From assembly GCF_000582685.1 (NCBI RefSeq), contig NZ_KK073768.1:3641811-3705810 (forward strand): a DNA stretch of 64,000 nt. Reading direction: 5' to 3'. This DNA comes from [Scytonema hofmanni] UTEX 2349 (GTDB lineage: Bacteria > Cyanobacteriota > Cyanobacteriia > Cyanobacteriales > Nostocaceae). Numbering within the stretch: the stretch's first letter is position 1; every line of letters begins with the position of its first letter. Made by a program: the position numbers and the translations under genes. The notes beneath the pieces are model-generated. The model saw only the letters and a program-made list of their open reading frames with translations, was not told the DNA's origin and made no database searches. Shown here in pieces: positions 35,169 to 42,101 of the stretch.

Positions 35169-35353
35169 CAAAGAACCCCTCTCCAAACCTCTCCCCCACA
35201 GGGAGAGAGGCTTTGAAACCTTGATTTCTGGTTCCCCTTCCCTCTCTTCGAGACGCTTCGCGAACGTAGGGAAGGGGTTAGGGGTTAGGTTTCCTTGTTC
35301 CCACAAAGAACCCCTCTCCAAACCTCTCCCCCACAGGGAGAGAGGCTTTGAAA
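35169..35353. repeat. Direct repeats around a hairpin between ctaD and ctaE
   Basis: A ~50-bp unit beginning CAAAGAACCCCTCTCCAAAC occurs at 35169-35218 and 35304-35353. Each forms a CTCTCCC/GGGAGAG hairpin; a third, diverged copy is at 9714-9755. Between them lies a CCCTTCC/GGAAGGG hairpin. The 287-bp spacer in an otherwise tight operon is thus repeat DNA. Confidence 0.8.
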
Positions 35354-35441
35354 ACCTGATCATTTCTCGTTTTCTCGTTCCCAGTCTCTGACTAGGAACC
35401 AGGAACCAGAACTCGACACAAGATAAAGGAGAATTTAAGCA

Positions 35442-36032
35442 ATGGACAGTTATTTAGTTTCCGAGCAGTTGCATGAGCATACCCATGATGAAGAAGGCAA
35501 TAAGATGTTTGGCTTCATCGTTTTCTTACTATCTGAAAGCGTTATTTTCCTGAGTTTTTTCGCTGGATATATTCTCTATAAAACAACCACACCTAATTGG
35601 CTACCAATCGGTGTTTCTGGACTTGAAGTTAAGGAACCGGCAATTAATACAGTGGTTCTTGTTGCTAGTAGCTTTGTCATTTATTTGGCAGAACGCGCTC
35701 TGCAAAGCCATAAATTGATGCAATATCGCTTGTATCTTTTTACAACAATGGCGATGGGAACTTACTTTTTAGTGGGACAAGGTATTGAATGGAGTAATTT
35801 AACTTTTGGTTTCACTTCTGGTGTATTTGGGGGAACGTTTTATTTATTGACAGGTTTCCACGGTTTGCACGTTCTCACTGGTATTTTGTTACAAACGATT
35901 ATTCTTGTACGCTCTTTCATTCCCGGTAATTTCGATTCCGGACACTTTGGGGTGAATGCAACTTCTTTGTTTTGGCACTTTGTTGATGTGATCTGGATTA
36001 TTTTGTTTGTTCTAATCTATCTTTGGCAGTGA
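35442..36032 (+). CDS. ctaE: Heme-copper oxidase subunit III
   Basis: A 196-residue, five-helix subunit III of the short type. HTHDEEGNKMFGFIVFLLSE, GTFYLLTGFHGLHVLTG and FGVNATSLFWHFVDVIWI are typical. ATG 35442 with AAAGGAG upstream. It completes the oxidase and may stabilise the proton path of subunit I. Confidence 0.95.
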   Translation: MDSYLVSEQLHEHTHDEEGNKMFGFIVFLLSESVIFLSFFAGYILYKTTTPNWLPIGVSGLEVKEPAINTVVLVASSFVIYLAERALQSHKLMQYRLYLFTTMAMGTYFLVGQGIEWSNLTFGFTSGVFGGTFYLLTGFHGLHVLTGILLQTIILVRSFIPGNFDSGHFGVNATSLFWHFVDVIWIILFVLIYLWQ

Positions 36033-36221
36033 ATATTTAGGGTTTGCTGAAAAATTAGGTCAATTCTTTGTGAGGTTGCGCTTAATAACCTGACGAGTAA
36101 ACTCGCGGCTACATGTACAAAGCCCACCTTCGTGGGCTAATTAGGCGCAGCTTCACACAGAAATGATATTAGGTCATAGGTCAAAAAAATATAAAATGTA
36201 GAGTCTGACTTAATGCGGAAG

Positions 36222-36263
36222 AAGCGTTGTGTTAGGGAAGCGGGTTTCCTCACAACGCTTTTT
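36222..36263 (+). terminator. Hairpin with T-run downstream of the oxidase operon
   Basis: AAGCGTTGTG (36222-36231) pairs with CACAACGCTT (36251-36260), followed by TTT. It lies 190 bp after ctaE and 100 bp before the next gene. The gap 36033-36361 holds also an AGCCCAC-GTGGGCT hairpin at 36124-36141 and no gene. Confidence 0.6.
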
Positions 36264-36361
36264 CTCAGACAGCAAATCAACAGTGTCAAATTTTTTACCA
36301 AAAATCCGAAAAACTGTAACTTGAATTTGAAGCTTAGAGTAATCAAACTTCAATACCTACA

Positions 36362-36784
36362 ATGAACAAATCATTTCCGCTAATTTTGGCTACGGCTTCA
36401 TTACTGACTGGAACATTTGGGACATCTTCCTCTGCTGTAGCCTCAGAATTAGTGGCTACTCAAGCTTCAGCAATAAATACTGAGATTATAGCCTCGGCAT
36501 CTACTTGCCCTAAGTATGCAGGAGGAGGAACATTAGAAGCCAATATCGAAACTCGTAATTTTTCTATTTATATTTGTAAAAGAAGTGGAAAGCTTTTTTA
36601 TACAAGCACTTCCAAGCTTAATAGTAAAGGTATCCGTTCTCTTCCAGCCTACACAGAAGAGGGAACAGGATATATTGCTAAGAATGGAAAATATGAATAT
36701 GTTGTCAATGGTGTGAGTCTAGAGATTCTCAAAAATGGCAAAGTTTTGCAAACAGATCCTGTCGTTAAATATGTAAGAGGATAA
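36362..36784 (+). CDS. Small exported protein of unknown function
   Basis: A 140-residue protein with a signal peptide (residues 1-28, ending AVAS) and a compact domain with two Cys (CPKYAGGGTLEANIETRNFSIYIC, about residues 49-70), suggestive of one disulfide. I do not recognise a family. ATG 36362 follows a weak ribosome site. Stand-alone gene, convergent with coaBC. Confidence 0.75.
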   Translation: MNKSFPLILATASLLTGTFGTSSSAVASELVATQASAINTEIIASASTCPKYAGGGTLEANIETRNFSIYICKRSGKLFYTSTSKLNSKGIRSLPAYTEEGTGYIAKNGKYEYVVNGVSLEILKNGKVLQTDPVVKYVRG

Positions 36785-36884
36785 AGAAAAAAAGGTTTAT
36801 AGTGGGTTGTACCTACGCACTTAACTATTTTATTTGTGCGTGGGTGCGATCGCTTTATAAGTTGCAAAATAGTTGTATTAATTT

Positions 36885-38087
36885 TCAGATAAAATCAAAT
36901 AAACGATGCGCCATTTCTAACTTAGAGCAAGGTTCAATTACCATTTGCCGACCTCGATTATCTAAAAATATCGCTTTATTATTATCACTGCCAAAACCAC
37001 TATCCGGTTCATCTATCGGATTAGCAACGATCGCATCTAATTTCTTTCTCTGCAATTTTTCTAAAGCAGGCTTGACAATATCGCCATTTTGTGCAGCGAA
37101 TCCGATTATCTTTTGATGTGGTTGTTTTTGGCTTGCTAATTCGGCAACTATATCAGGTACTGCTTCTAAAGGTAAAGTTTCGGGAAGCGATCGCTTGGGC
37201 AATTTCTCCAAACTACAATCGCGTGGCTTTACATCTGCAACCGCTGCCGACATGATAATCACATCAGCATTCGGCAAATATTCCAGCATTACTTGCTGCA
37301 TTTCCTCAGCACTAATAACTGAAATTGCTTGCACTCCCAAAGGTGCATTCCAACTACCTAACCCATGTACTAACGTCACATTCGCACCTCGATGAAGTGC
37401 TGCTTGGGCTAAAGCTAATCCCATTTTACCTGTGGAGGGATTGCCAATAAATCGCACTGGGTCAAGATGTTCTCGCGTTCCTCCAGCACTAATCAACACT
37501 CGCTTACCAGTTAAATCTCGCTTGCCTGCGGTGTGCAACAGTGATTTTATATAGGCGAAAATTTCTGGAGGTTCTGCCATTCTGCCGGCACCGACGCGAT
37601 CGCACGCTAACAACCCCGATGCTGTACTCATACCATGATATCGGCTATCTGTCAATAAGTCGCGCCAATTTCGTTGCACCGTCAGTTGTTCCCACATTTC
37701 GGTATTCATTGCCGGTGCGAGCAACACGGGACAAGTAGAAGCTAAAACGGTGTTGGTGAGCAAATTATCAGCCATCCCGTGAGCTAATTTTGCTAATGTA
37801 TGAGCTGTTAAAGGAGCAATGACAAACAAATCTGCCCATTCACCCAACTCTATATGTAACGGACGCGAGTATTTAGCTTGCCAAAAATCCTCATCTGTGT
37901 ATGCTTGATGGCGAGATAAAGTAGCTACAGTTAAAGGTGTAATAAATTCTTGTGCTGTAGATGTAAGAATCACCCGCACTTCCACCCCACTTTTAAACAG
38001 CGTGGAAATAACTTCACAAACTTTATAGGCAGCGATACCACCACCTACACCAACTAAAACCCTTTTGGTCGATTTACCACTTGGCAT
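36885..38087 (-). CDS. coaBC: Bifunctional phosphopantothenoylcysteine decarboxylase / phosphopantothenate-cysteine ligase
   Basis: Two steps of coenzyme A synthesis in the cytoplasm. The 400-residue protein has the CoaC flavoprotein domain (residues ~8-180): GVGGGIAAYK, GEWADLFVIAPLTAHTLAKL and the PAMN motif; and the CoaB domain (~195-400): SAGGTREHLDPVRFIGN, SAAVADVKP and ANPIDEPDSGFGSDNN. Length typical. ATG 38087. It may be co-transcribed with the DUF2555 gene 68 bp upstream. Confidence 0.96.
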   Translation of the reverse strand: MPSGKSTKRVLVGVGGGIAAYKVCEVISTLFKSGVEVRVILTSTAQEFITPLTVATLSRHQAYTDEDFWQAKYSRPLHIELGEWADLFVIAPLTAHTLAKLAHGMADNLLTNTVLASTCPVLLAPAMNTEMWEQLTVQRNWRDLLTDSRYHGMSTASGLLACDRVGAGRMAEPPEIFAYIKSLLHTAGKRDLTGKRVLISAGGTREHLDPVRFIGNPSTGKMGLALAQAALHRGANVTLVHGLGSWNAPLGVQAISVISAEEMQQVMLEYLPNADVIIMSAAVADVKPRDCSLEKLPKRSLPETLPLEAVPDIVAELASQKQPHQKIIGFAAQNGDIVKPALEKLQRKKLDAIVANPIDEPDSGFGSDNNKAIFLDNRGRQMVIEPCSKLEMAHRLFDFI

Positions 38088-38155
38088 AGGAAAAAGTTAG
38101 GAATTATGAGTTAATATTATTCATTCATAACTCATAACCTCTAACTCTTCATACC

Positions 38156-38368
38156 TTATGCTTCGTCGTAGGGTTCCAAATCTAAAAGATGGATATAGGG
38201 TTCAACTAACTCTGGACGCGCAAATGCGATCGCTCGCAGCAGATGCCAATCATTCAAACCCTCAAAAGCATTGCTGTAATTATCTTGATCCAAGCGTGTT
38301 GCCAACTCTTCAACCTCTTGTACGGTCATGACAGCAATATCATTTCTAGAAATGCTTAGAGTTTTCAT
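38156..38368 (-). CDS. DUF2555 family cyanobacterial protein
   Basis: A 70-residue acidic protein; SISRNDIAVMTVQEVEELATRLDQDN and NDWHLLRAIAFARPELVEPYIHLLD mark the family, which appears restricted to cyanobacteria and has no function known to me. Start at ATG 38368, preceded by AAGGGAGGGG; a longer frame from 38455 lacks conservation. It lies directly upstream of coaBC in the same direction. Confidence 0.8.
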   Translation of the reverse strand: MKTLSISRNDIAVMTVQEVEELATRLDQDNYSNAFEGLNDWHLLRAIAFARPELVEPYIHLLDLEPYDEA

Positions 38369-38598
38369 TCTGTTTGCCCCTCCCTTATGCAGCATTCGCC
38401 ATAGCGCATGAATTGAGTTGCGTGCTGACGCAGCCACCCAATATATCTTACTCATTCGGGGGCGTTGATTTCGTAAAATTTTTCCGGATTTTTAGCTAAA
38501 ATTGTAAATTTTTTACAATTGTGACAAAATAATATCTAATACTTTTACAGATTCACCACGAAATTCTGTAATATATCTAACATTTATGGAGGAATTTG

Positions 38599-38781
38599 AT
38601 GCCCCATATCAGATTCTTAAGCTCATCACCAGACTTGAGTCTGGGGGATTTTACGCGCATTGGGGATTGGGTAACGGGCAGCAGCCATCAGGATGACGTG
38701 ACCAAGCTCAAACAATATTTGTCAGAGTGTCTATTGGACACAAAGAGTGCCCACTATGAAATTAAATTATTAAAAAAATAG
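38599..38781 (+). CDS. Possible 60-residue protein
   Basis: PHIRFLSSSPDLSLGDFTRI..., with a charged helical C-terminus (DDVTKLKQYLSECLL). The ATG at 38599 has a strong GGAGG five bases upstream, the main reason to call it. I recognise no family. It ends 30 bp before the small-RNA array, with no terminator of its own. Confidence 0.5.
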   Translation: MPHIRFLSSSPDLSLGDFTRIGDWVTGSSHQDDVTKLKQYLSECLLDTKSAHYEIKLLKK

Positions 38782-38809
38782 GCAGTTTACAAACTGTCAC
38801 TTAAAATAC

Positions 38810-38838
38810 TTGCATTTTGATTTAACTAATGATATGGT
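38810..38838 (+). promoter_or_regulatory. Promoter of small RNA copy 1
   Basis: -35 TTGCAT (38810-38815), 17-bp spacer, -10 TATGGT (38833-38838). The same spacing recurs in all four copies. Confidence 0.75.
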
Positions 38839-38844
38839 TTATTT

Positions 38845-38915
38845 GTGTGTGAGGAGCAAGTTAAAAGTAAAAAACGCCTGGGGTGGAAACACGGTCACAC
38901 TCCCAGGCGTTTTTT
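38845..38915 (+). ncRNA. Tandem small RNA, copy 1 (Yfr2-like loop, anti-Yfr1 5' end)
   Basis: Predicted ~71-nt transcript. The 5' part is GTGTGTGAGGAGCAAG, then an A-rich linker, then a terminator hairpin AACGCCTGGG/CCCAGGCGTT (38873-38882 with 38902-38911) ending in six T. The hairpin loop contains GGAAACA, the loop motif known from the Yfr2/CyanoR1 family. The GTGTGAGGAG stretch is the exact complement of the conserved CUCCUCACAC of Yfr1. No start codon follows the GAGGAG at proper spacing, so a leader peptide is unlikely. Transcription start is inferred from the -10 box. Confidence 0.8.
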
Positions 38916-38980
38916 CATGGCTATCAATCAACCAGCAAAAAAAAAATTGTGTCCACTTGTCTAACTGTCACTTGATATAC

Positions 38981-39009
38981 TTGCGGTTTGATAAAAGCAG
39001 TGATATGGT
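38981..39009 (+). promoter_or_regulatory. Promoter of small RNA copy 2
   Basis: -35 TTGCGG (38981-38986), 17-bp spacer, -10 TATGGT (39004-39009); preceded by CTAACTGTCACTTGATATAC shared with copy 4. Confidence 0.75.
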
Positions 39010-39015
39010 TTATTT

Positions 39016-39086
39016 GTGTGTGAGGAGCAAGTTAAAAGTAAAAAACGCCTGGGGTGGAAACACGGTCACACTCCCAGGCGTTTTTT
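39016..39086 (+). ncRNA. Tandem small RNA, copy 2
   Basis: Identical to copy 1 over the predicted 71-nt transcript, 171 bp downstream of it. The terminator T-run is at 39081-39086. The spacer between copies carries its own promoter, so each unit is an independent gene rather than a processed repeat. Confidence 0.8.
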
Positions 39087-39296
39087 CATGGCTATCAATC
39101 AACCAGCAAAAATGGTTTTCAGCTTGGGACGGCAGGCTTTGTACACGCAACGCTCCAAGCTTTTAGCCTGAGAGCTTCCAGGATTTGCAAACATGCCCTA
39201 ATCCCTGAAATATGACACCCTGTCTTTTGACATATTTTTGCTTTTCTCGCAAAAATAACACCTGATTGGTGTTTTTACTTAGTGTGAGGGAACAGG

Positions 39297-41360
39297 GTGA
39301 CAAGGTATTTTGTTTTGTTTTCAGTTGTTGTAACAAGTTTAGCGATCGCATTTCCTGCCGTAGCTGCGGATAAATCGTCTCAGGTAATATCAGACATTCC
39401 TAATTTAAGTGAAATCAAACTACCATACACTGATGCTCAATTATTAAAGCAAACTGAATTAGATAAAATTAGCCAGTCACCACCAACAAGTGAACCACAA
39501 ACCACCGATGATCCAGATATTAACCTAGAAGTAACTGGAGAACAAGATACTCAACCTCAATCTACCCCAGTTTATGTAATAGACAAAGATGAAATTCAAA
39601 AACAAGGTGCTAATAGTGCAGCAGAAGTATTAAGAGGTTTACCCGGATTTGCGATTAACGATGTCGGTTATGGTGCAGATATTCACACCGGAACCTTCTA
39701 CCGAGGACAGTCAATAAACCAGTCTGTATTTTTACTAAATGGCAGACCGATTAACAGCAATATTAATATTTATCATGGCAATACTGACCTCAATAGCATT
39801 CCCGTAGAATCAATTGAACGGGTGGAATTATCTAGTGGTACAGCTTCCACATTATACGGTTCAGAAGCCGTTGGCGGAGTAGTTAATATTATCACTAAAC
39901 AAGGTGAAGGACCGCCTAGATTTAGTGGTTTAGTGCAATATGGTTCTTTTGATGAATCTAACTACCGTACTAATTATGGTGGGACTCTTGGCTCAGTAAA
40001 ATTTAATATCGGCTACGAAAAGTACGATGCCGAAAATAATTACAGAGTACCTGTAGGGGCTGTAAATCGTGATGCGAATGGACGTTTTTTTAATGGAGAT
40101 ACATCAACTAGCAACTACTTTGGTAATATTACTTTAGATGTAAATTCCAAAAATACTATCAGTTTTGATACTAATATAATTAGCAGTCGTCGAGGTTTAA
40201 CTTATTTTGGATTCCCTCTTCAAAGAGACAGACTTGACCACGATGTATTCAATACTGGTTTATCTTGGAAAAGCCAGCTTGGTAATAGTAAAGATTCTAT
40301 TCTTAACGCCACCATCGGTTATGCTCAAGATTACTTCAGCACTTATGGTCCAAGTGGCACTACTTTTTATCGTCAAGGTTCATTAAATTCTCAAGGATTG
40401 ACTGCCAGAGTAGAACATCAGTGGCAATTCAATCAAAATAACCTTCTGCGTTGGGGATTAGATTTAAAAAATAGCAACCTTGATGGTGATACATTTAGCA
40501 ATGTTCCCAATCGAATTCGTTTTAATGGTAATGAAACTAGAGATAGATTTCAAACAGCAATATTTGCCTTAAATACTTGGAATCTAACAAAGAATTTTCA
40601 AGCAGATTTAGGATTGAGACAAAACTTTAATAGTGAATTTGGTAGTTACCTTAATCCTAGTGTCGGATTAAAATATGCTGCTAGCGACAATATTGCAGTG
40701 CGTGGAAGTTGGGCTTCAGTGCAGCGCAACCCCGGTATAGACCAATTGTATGTTTATGATACCGTTCATGGCTGGTTGCCCAACCCCGACCTCAAACCGG
40801 AAACTGGTTTCTCTTGGACAGCAGGACTTGATGTCAAATTATCTAATAATTTAACCGGGCAATTCACTTACTTTGCCAGTAGTTTAGATAACCGTTTGGC
40901 AATACTTGGCGGACAGTGGACTAATATTGGCTTAGTAAATACCAACGGTTTAGAAGCGGCTTTACGATTGCGAATTGCCCGTGAATGGTCAACTTTTATC
41001 AACTATACTTACACTGATGCCCGCATCGAATCAGGTATAGAAAAAGGATTGCAGTTGAGTACAGTTCCCTACTCAGTAGCACAAATGGGTATCGGTTATC
41101 AATCCAACGGTTGGCAGCTTAATTTGATTGCTAGTTACAACAGTGGTTCGCGTAGAGCCTTATTTAATTTACCAGGTCAAAGTACCACAGATTTTTCACC
41201 CTCTTGGTTGAACTTGGATCTTGGTGGTAGGATTCCCATAACGAGAAATTTAGGGCTAAATGTTTTCGTGGAAAACTTAGCTGGTGTTGAGTATGAAAAA
41301 GTTAATCGCGTTTATCAACCCGGACGCACCTTTAGAATTGGTGTATCGTCGAGTTTTTAA
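39297..41360 (+). CDS. TonB-dependent outer membrane receptor (BtuB-like)
   Basis: A 687-residue protein: signal peptide (1-23), a 60-residue Ser/Thr/Pro-rich linker, plug domain (~90-200: PVYVIDKDEIQKQGANSAAEVL, LRGLPGF, VERVELSSGTASTLYGSEAVGGVVNI) and a beta-barrel ending in the aromatic VSSSF. It should import a chelate (siderophore, cobalamin or heme) across the outer membrane with TonB energy. GTG start at 39297 with GAGGGA upstream. A hairpin AACACC-GGTGTTTTT (39259-39280) lies in the leader. It is flanked by two small-RNA arrays. No Fur or cobalamin-riboswitch sequence was recognised. Substrate unknown. Confidence 0.9.
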   Translation: MTRYFVLFSVVVTSLAIAFPAVAADKSSQVISDIPNLSEIKLPYTDAQLLKQTELDKISQSPPTSEPQTTDDPDINLEVTGEQDTQPQSTPVYVIDKDEIQKQGANSAAEVLRGLPGFAINDVGYGADIHTGTFYRGQSINQSVFLLNGRPINSNINIYHGNTDLNSIPVESIERVELSSGTASTLYGSEAVGGVVNIITKQGEGPPRFSGLVQYGSFDESNYRTNYGGTLGSVKFNIGYEKYDAENNYRVPVGAVNRDANGRFFNGDTSTSNYFGNITLDVNSKNTISFDTNIISSRRGLTYFGFPLQRDRLDHDVFNTGLSWKSQLGNSKDSILNATIGYAQDYFSTYGPSGTTFYRQGSLNSQGLTARVEHQWQFNQNNLLRWGLDLKNSNLDGDTFSNVPNRIRFNGNETRDRFQTAIFALNTWNLTKNFQADLGLRQNFNSEFGSYLNPSVGLKYAASDNIAVRGSWASVQRNPGIDQLYVYDTVHGWLPNPDLKPETGFSWTAGLDVKLSNNLTGQFTYFASSLDNRLAILGGQWTNIGLVNTNGLEAALRLRIAREWSTFINYTYTDARIESGIEKGLQLSTVPYSVAQMGIGYQSNGWQLNLIASYNSGSRRALFNLPGQSTTDFSPSWLNLDLGGRIPITRNLGLNVFVENLAGVEYEKVNRVYQPGRTFRIGVSSSF

Positions 41361-41389
41361 TAGGGCAACTTGTTCATCCCATCGCTGCT

Positions 41390-41422
41390 AGATCCCCGAC
41401 TTCTTGGAGAAGTCGGGGATCT
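41390..41422. repeat. Perfect hairpin after the TonB receptor gene
   Basis: AGATCCCCGACTTCT and AGAAGTCGGGGATCT pair perfectly. This dispersed palindrome is common in filamentous cyanobacteria and may serve as the receptor's terminator. Confidence 0.75.
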
Positions 41423-41503
41423 GACCTCTCGTAACTGCTCAGAACTAATGTGGTGGACTACTAGAGTAAAAATAGGCAGTTTACAAACCGTCACTTAATA
41501 TGG

Positions 41504-41532
41504 TGGCATTTTGATTTAACTAATGATATTCT
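41504..41532 (+). promoter_or_regulatory. Promoter of small RNA copy 3
   Basis: -35 TGGCAT (41504-41509), 17-bp spacer, -10 TATTCT (41527-41532). Upstream AATAGGCAGTTTACAAAC matches the sequence before copy 1, so the second array is a duplicate of the first including its flank. Confidence 0.7.
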
Positions 41533-41538
41533 TAAATC

Positions 41539-41609
41539 GTGTGTGAGGAGCAAGTTAAAAGTAAAAAACGCCTGGGGTGGAAACACGGTAACACTCCCAG
41601 GCGTTTTTT
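41539..41609 (+). ncRNA. Tandem small RNA, copy 3
   Basis: Same 71-nt unit as copies 1 and 2 with one loop change (ACGGTAACAC instead of ACGGTCACAC). The GTGTGAGGAG segment, the stem and the T-run are unchanged. Confidence 0.8.
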
Positions 41610-41674
41610 CATGGCTATAAAAGAGCGCAGAAAAAGAAAATTCTGTCCAGTTGTCTAACTGTCACTTGATATAC

Positions 41675-41703
41675 TTGCCGTTTGATAAAAGCAGTGATAT
41701 GTT
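41675..41703 (+). promoter_or_regulatory. Promoter of small RNA copy 4
   Basis: -35 TTGCCG (41675-41680), 17-bp spacer, -10 TATGTT (41698-41703). Confidence 0.7.
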
Positions 41704-41709
41704 TTATTT

Positions 41710-41780
41710 GTGTGTGAGGAGCAAGTTAAAAGTAAAAAACGCCTGGGGTGGAAACACGGTAACACTCCCAGGCGTTTTTT
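41710..41780 (+). ncRNA. Tandem small RNA, copy 4
   Basis: Identical to copy 3 over the transcript and again 171 bp after it. The 3' spacer repeats the one after copy 3, and a promoter relic of a fifth unit follows. Confidence 0.8.
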
Positions 41781-41820
41781 CATGGCTATAAAAGAGCGCA
41801 GAAAAAGAAAATTCTGTCCA

Positions 41821-41860
41821 GTTGTCTAACTGTCACTTGATATACTTGCAGTTTGACGTA
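41821..41860 (+). repeat. Relic promoter of a fifth small-RNA unit
   Basis: CTAACTGTCACTTGATATAC and the -35 TTGCAG are kept, but the sequence then diverges with no -10, transcript or hairpin. The rest of 41861-42101 shows no gene. Confidence 0.7.
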
Positions 41861-42101
41861 ATTTGCTACAAGTCCTTCCCCAGGCTTTCCATAGCGCTGT
41901 TCCTTACAGCAGATTGCGTTGTGATCAAATACATGTAGAGACTACCAAGTGCTAGGTTTCCATAGGGTTTTGGGTTTTACGTATGTACCTCCTAAGGAGT
42001 GAAATTTGCTGTATATTTGATCAAATCCTCAAAACGAAGACATCCATGTGTTCCCATCCTAATGTCTAGACTTGTCTAGCTTTTATATAGCAGGTGAATA
42101 G

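Noticed and set aside
38845..39086. Array read on the minus strand as Yfr1 itself
   Set aside because: The minus strand contains CTCCTCACAC, but the hairpin and T-run would lie before it and no promoter or 3' stem-loop follows. The plus strand has the promoter and terminator in order.
38810..39166. 118-codon open frame across the small-RNA array
   Set aside because: It runs through two terminators and two promoters, repeats itself because the DNA repeats, and has no ribosome site or known motif.
39180..39296. Cobalamin riboswitch before the BtuB-like receptor
   Set aside because: The conserved B12-box sequence GCCACTG is not present; only a small terminator-like hairpin is seen.
38845..41780. 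Identity of the array with NsiR1
   Set aside because: NsiR1 also forms tandem arrays, but it lies upstream of hetF and uses a TCCGGA-type promoter; neither is seen here. I could not compare sequences, so the point remains checkable.
38780..41860. CRISPR array
   Set aside because: Only two units per locus, 171-bp period, units contain promoters and terminators, no cas genes.
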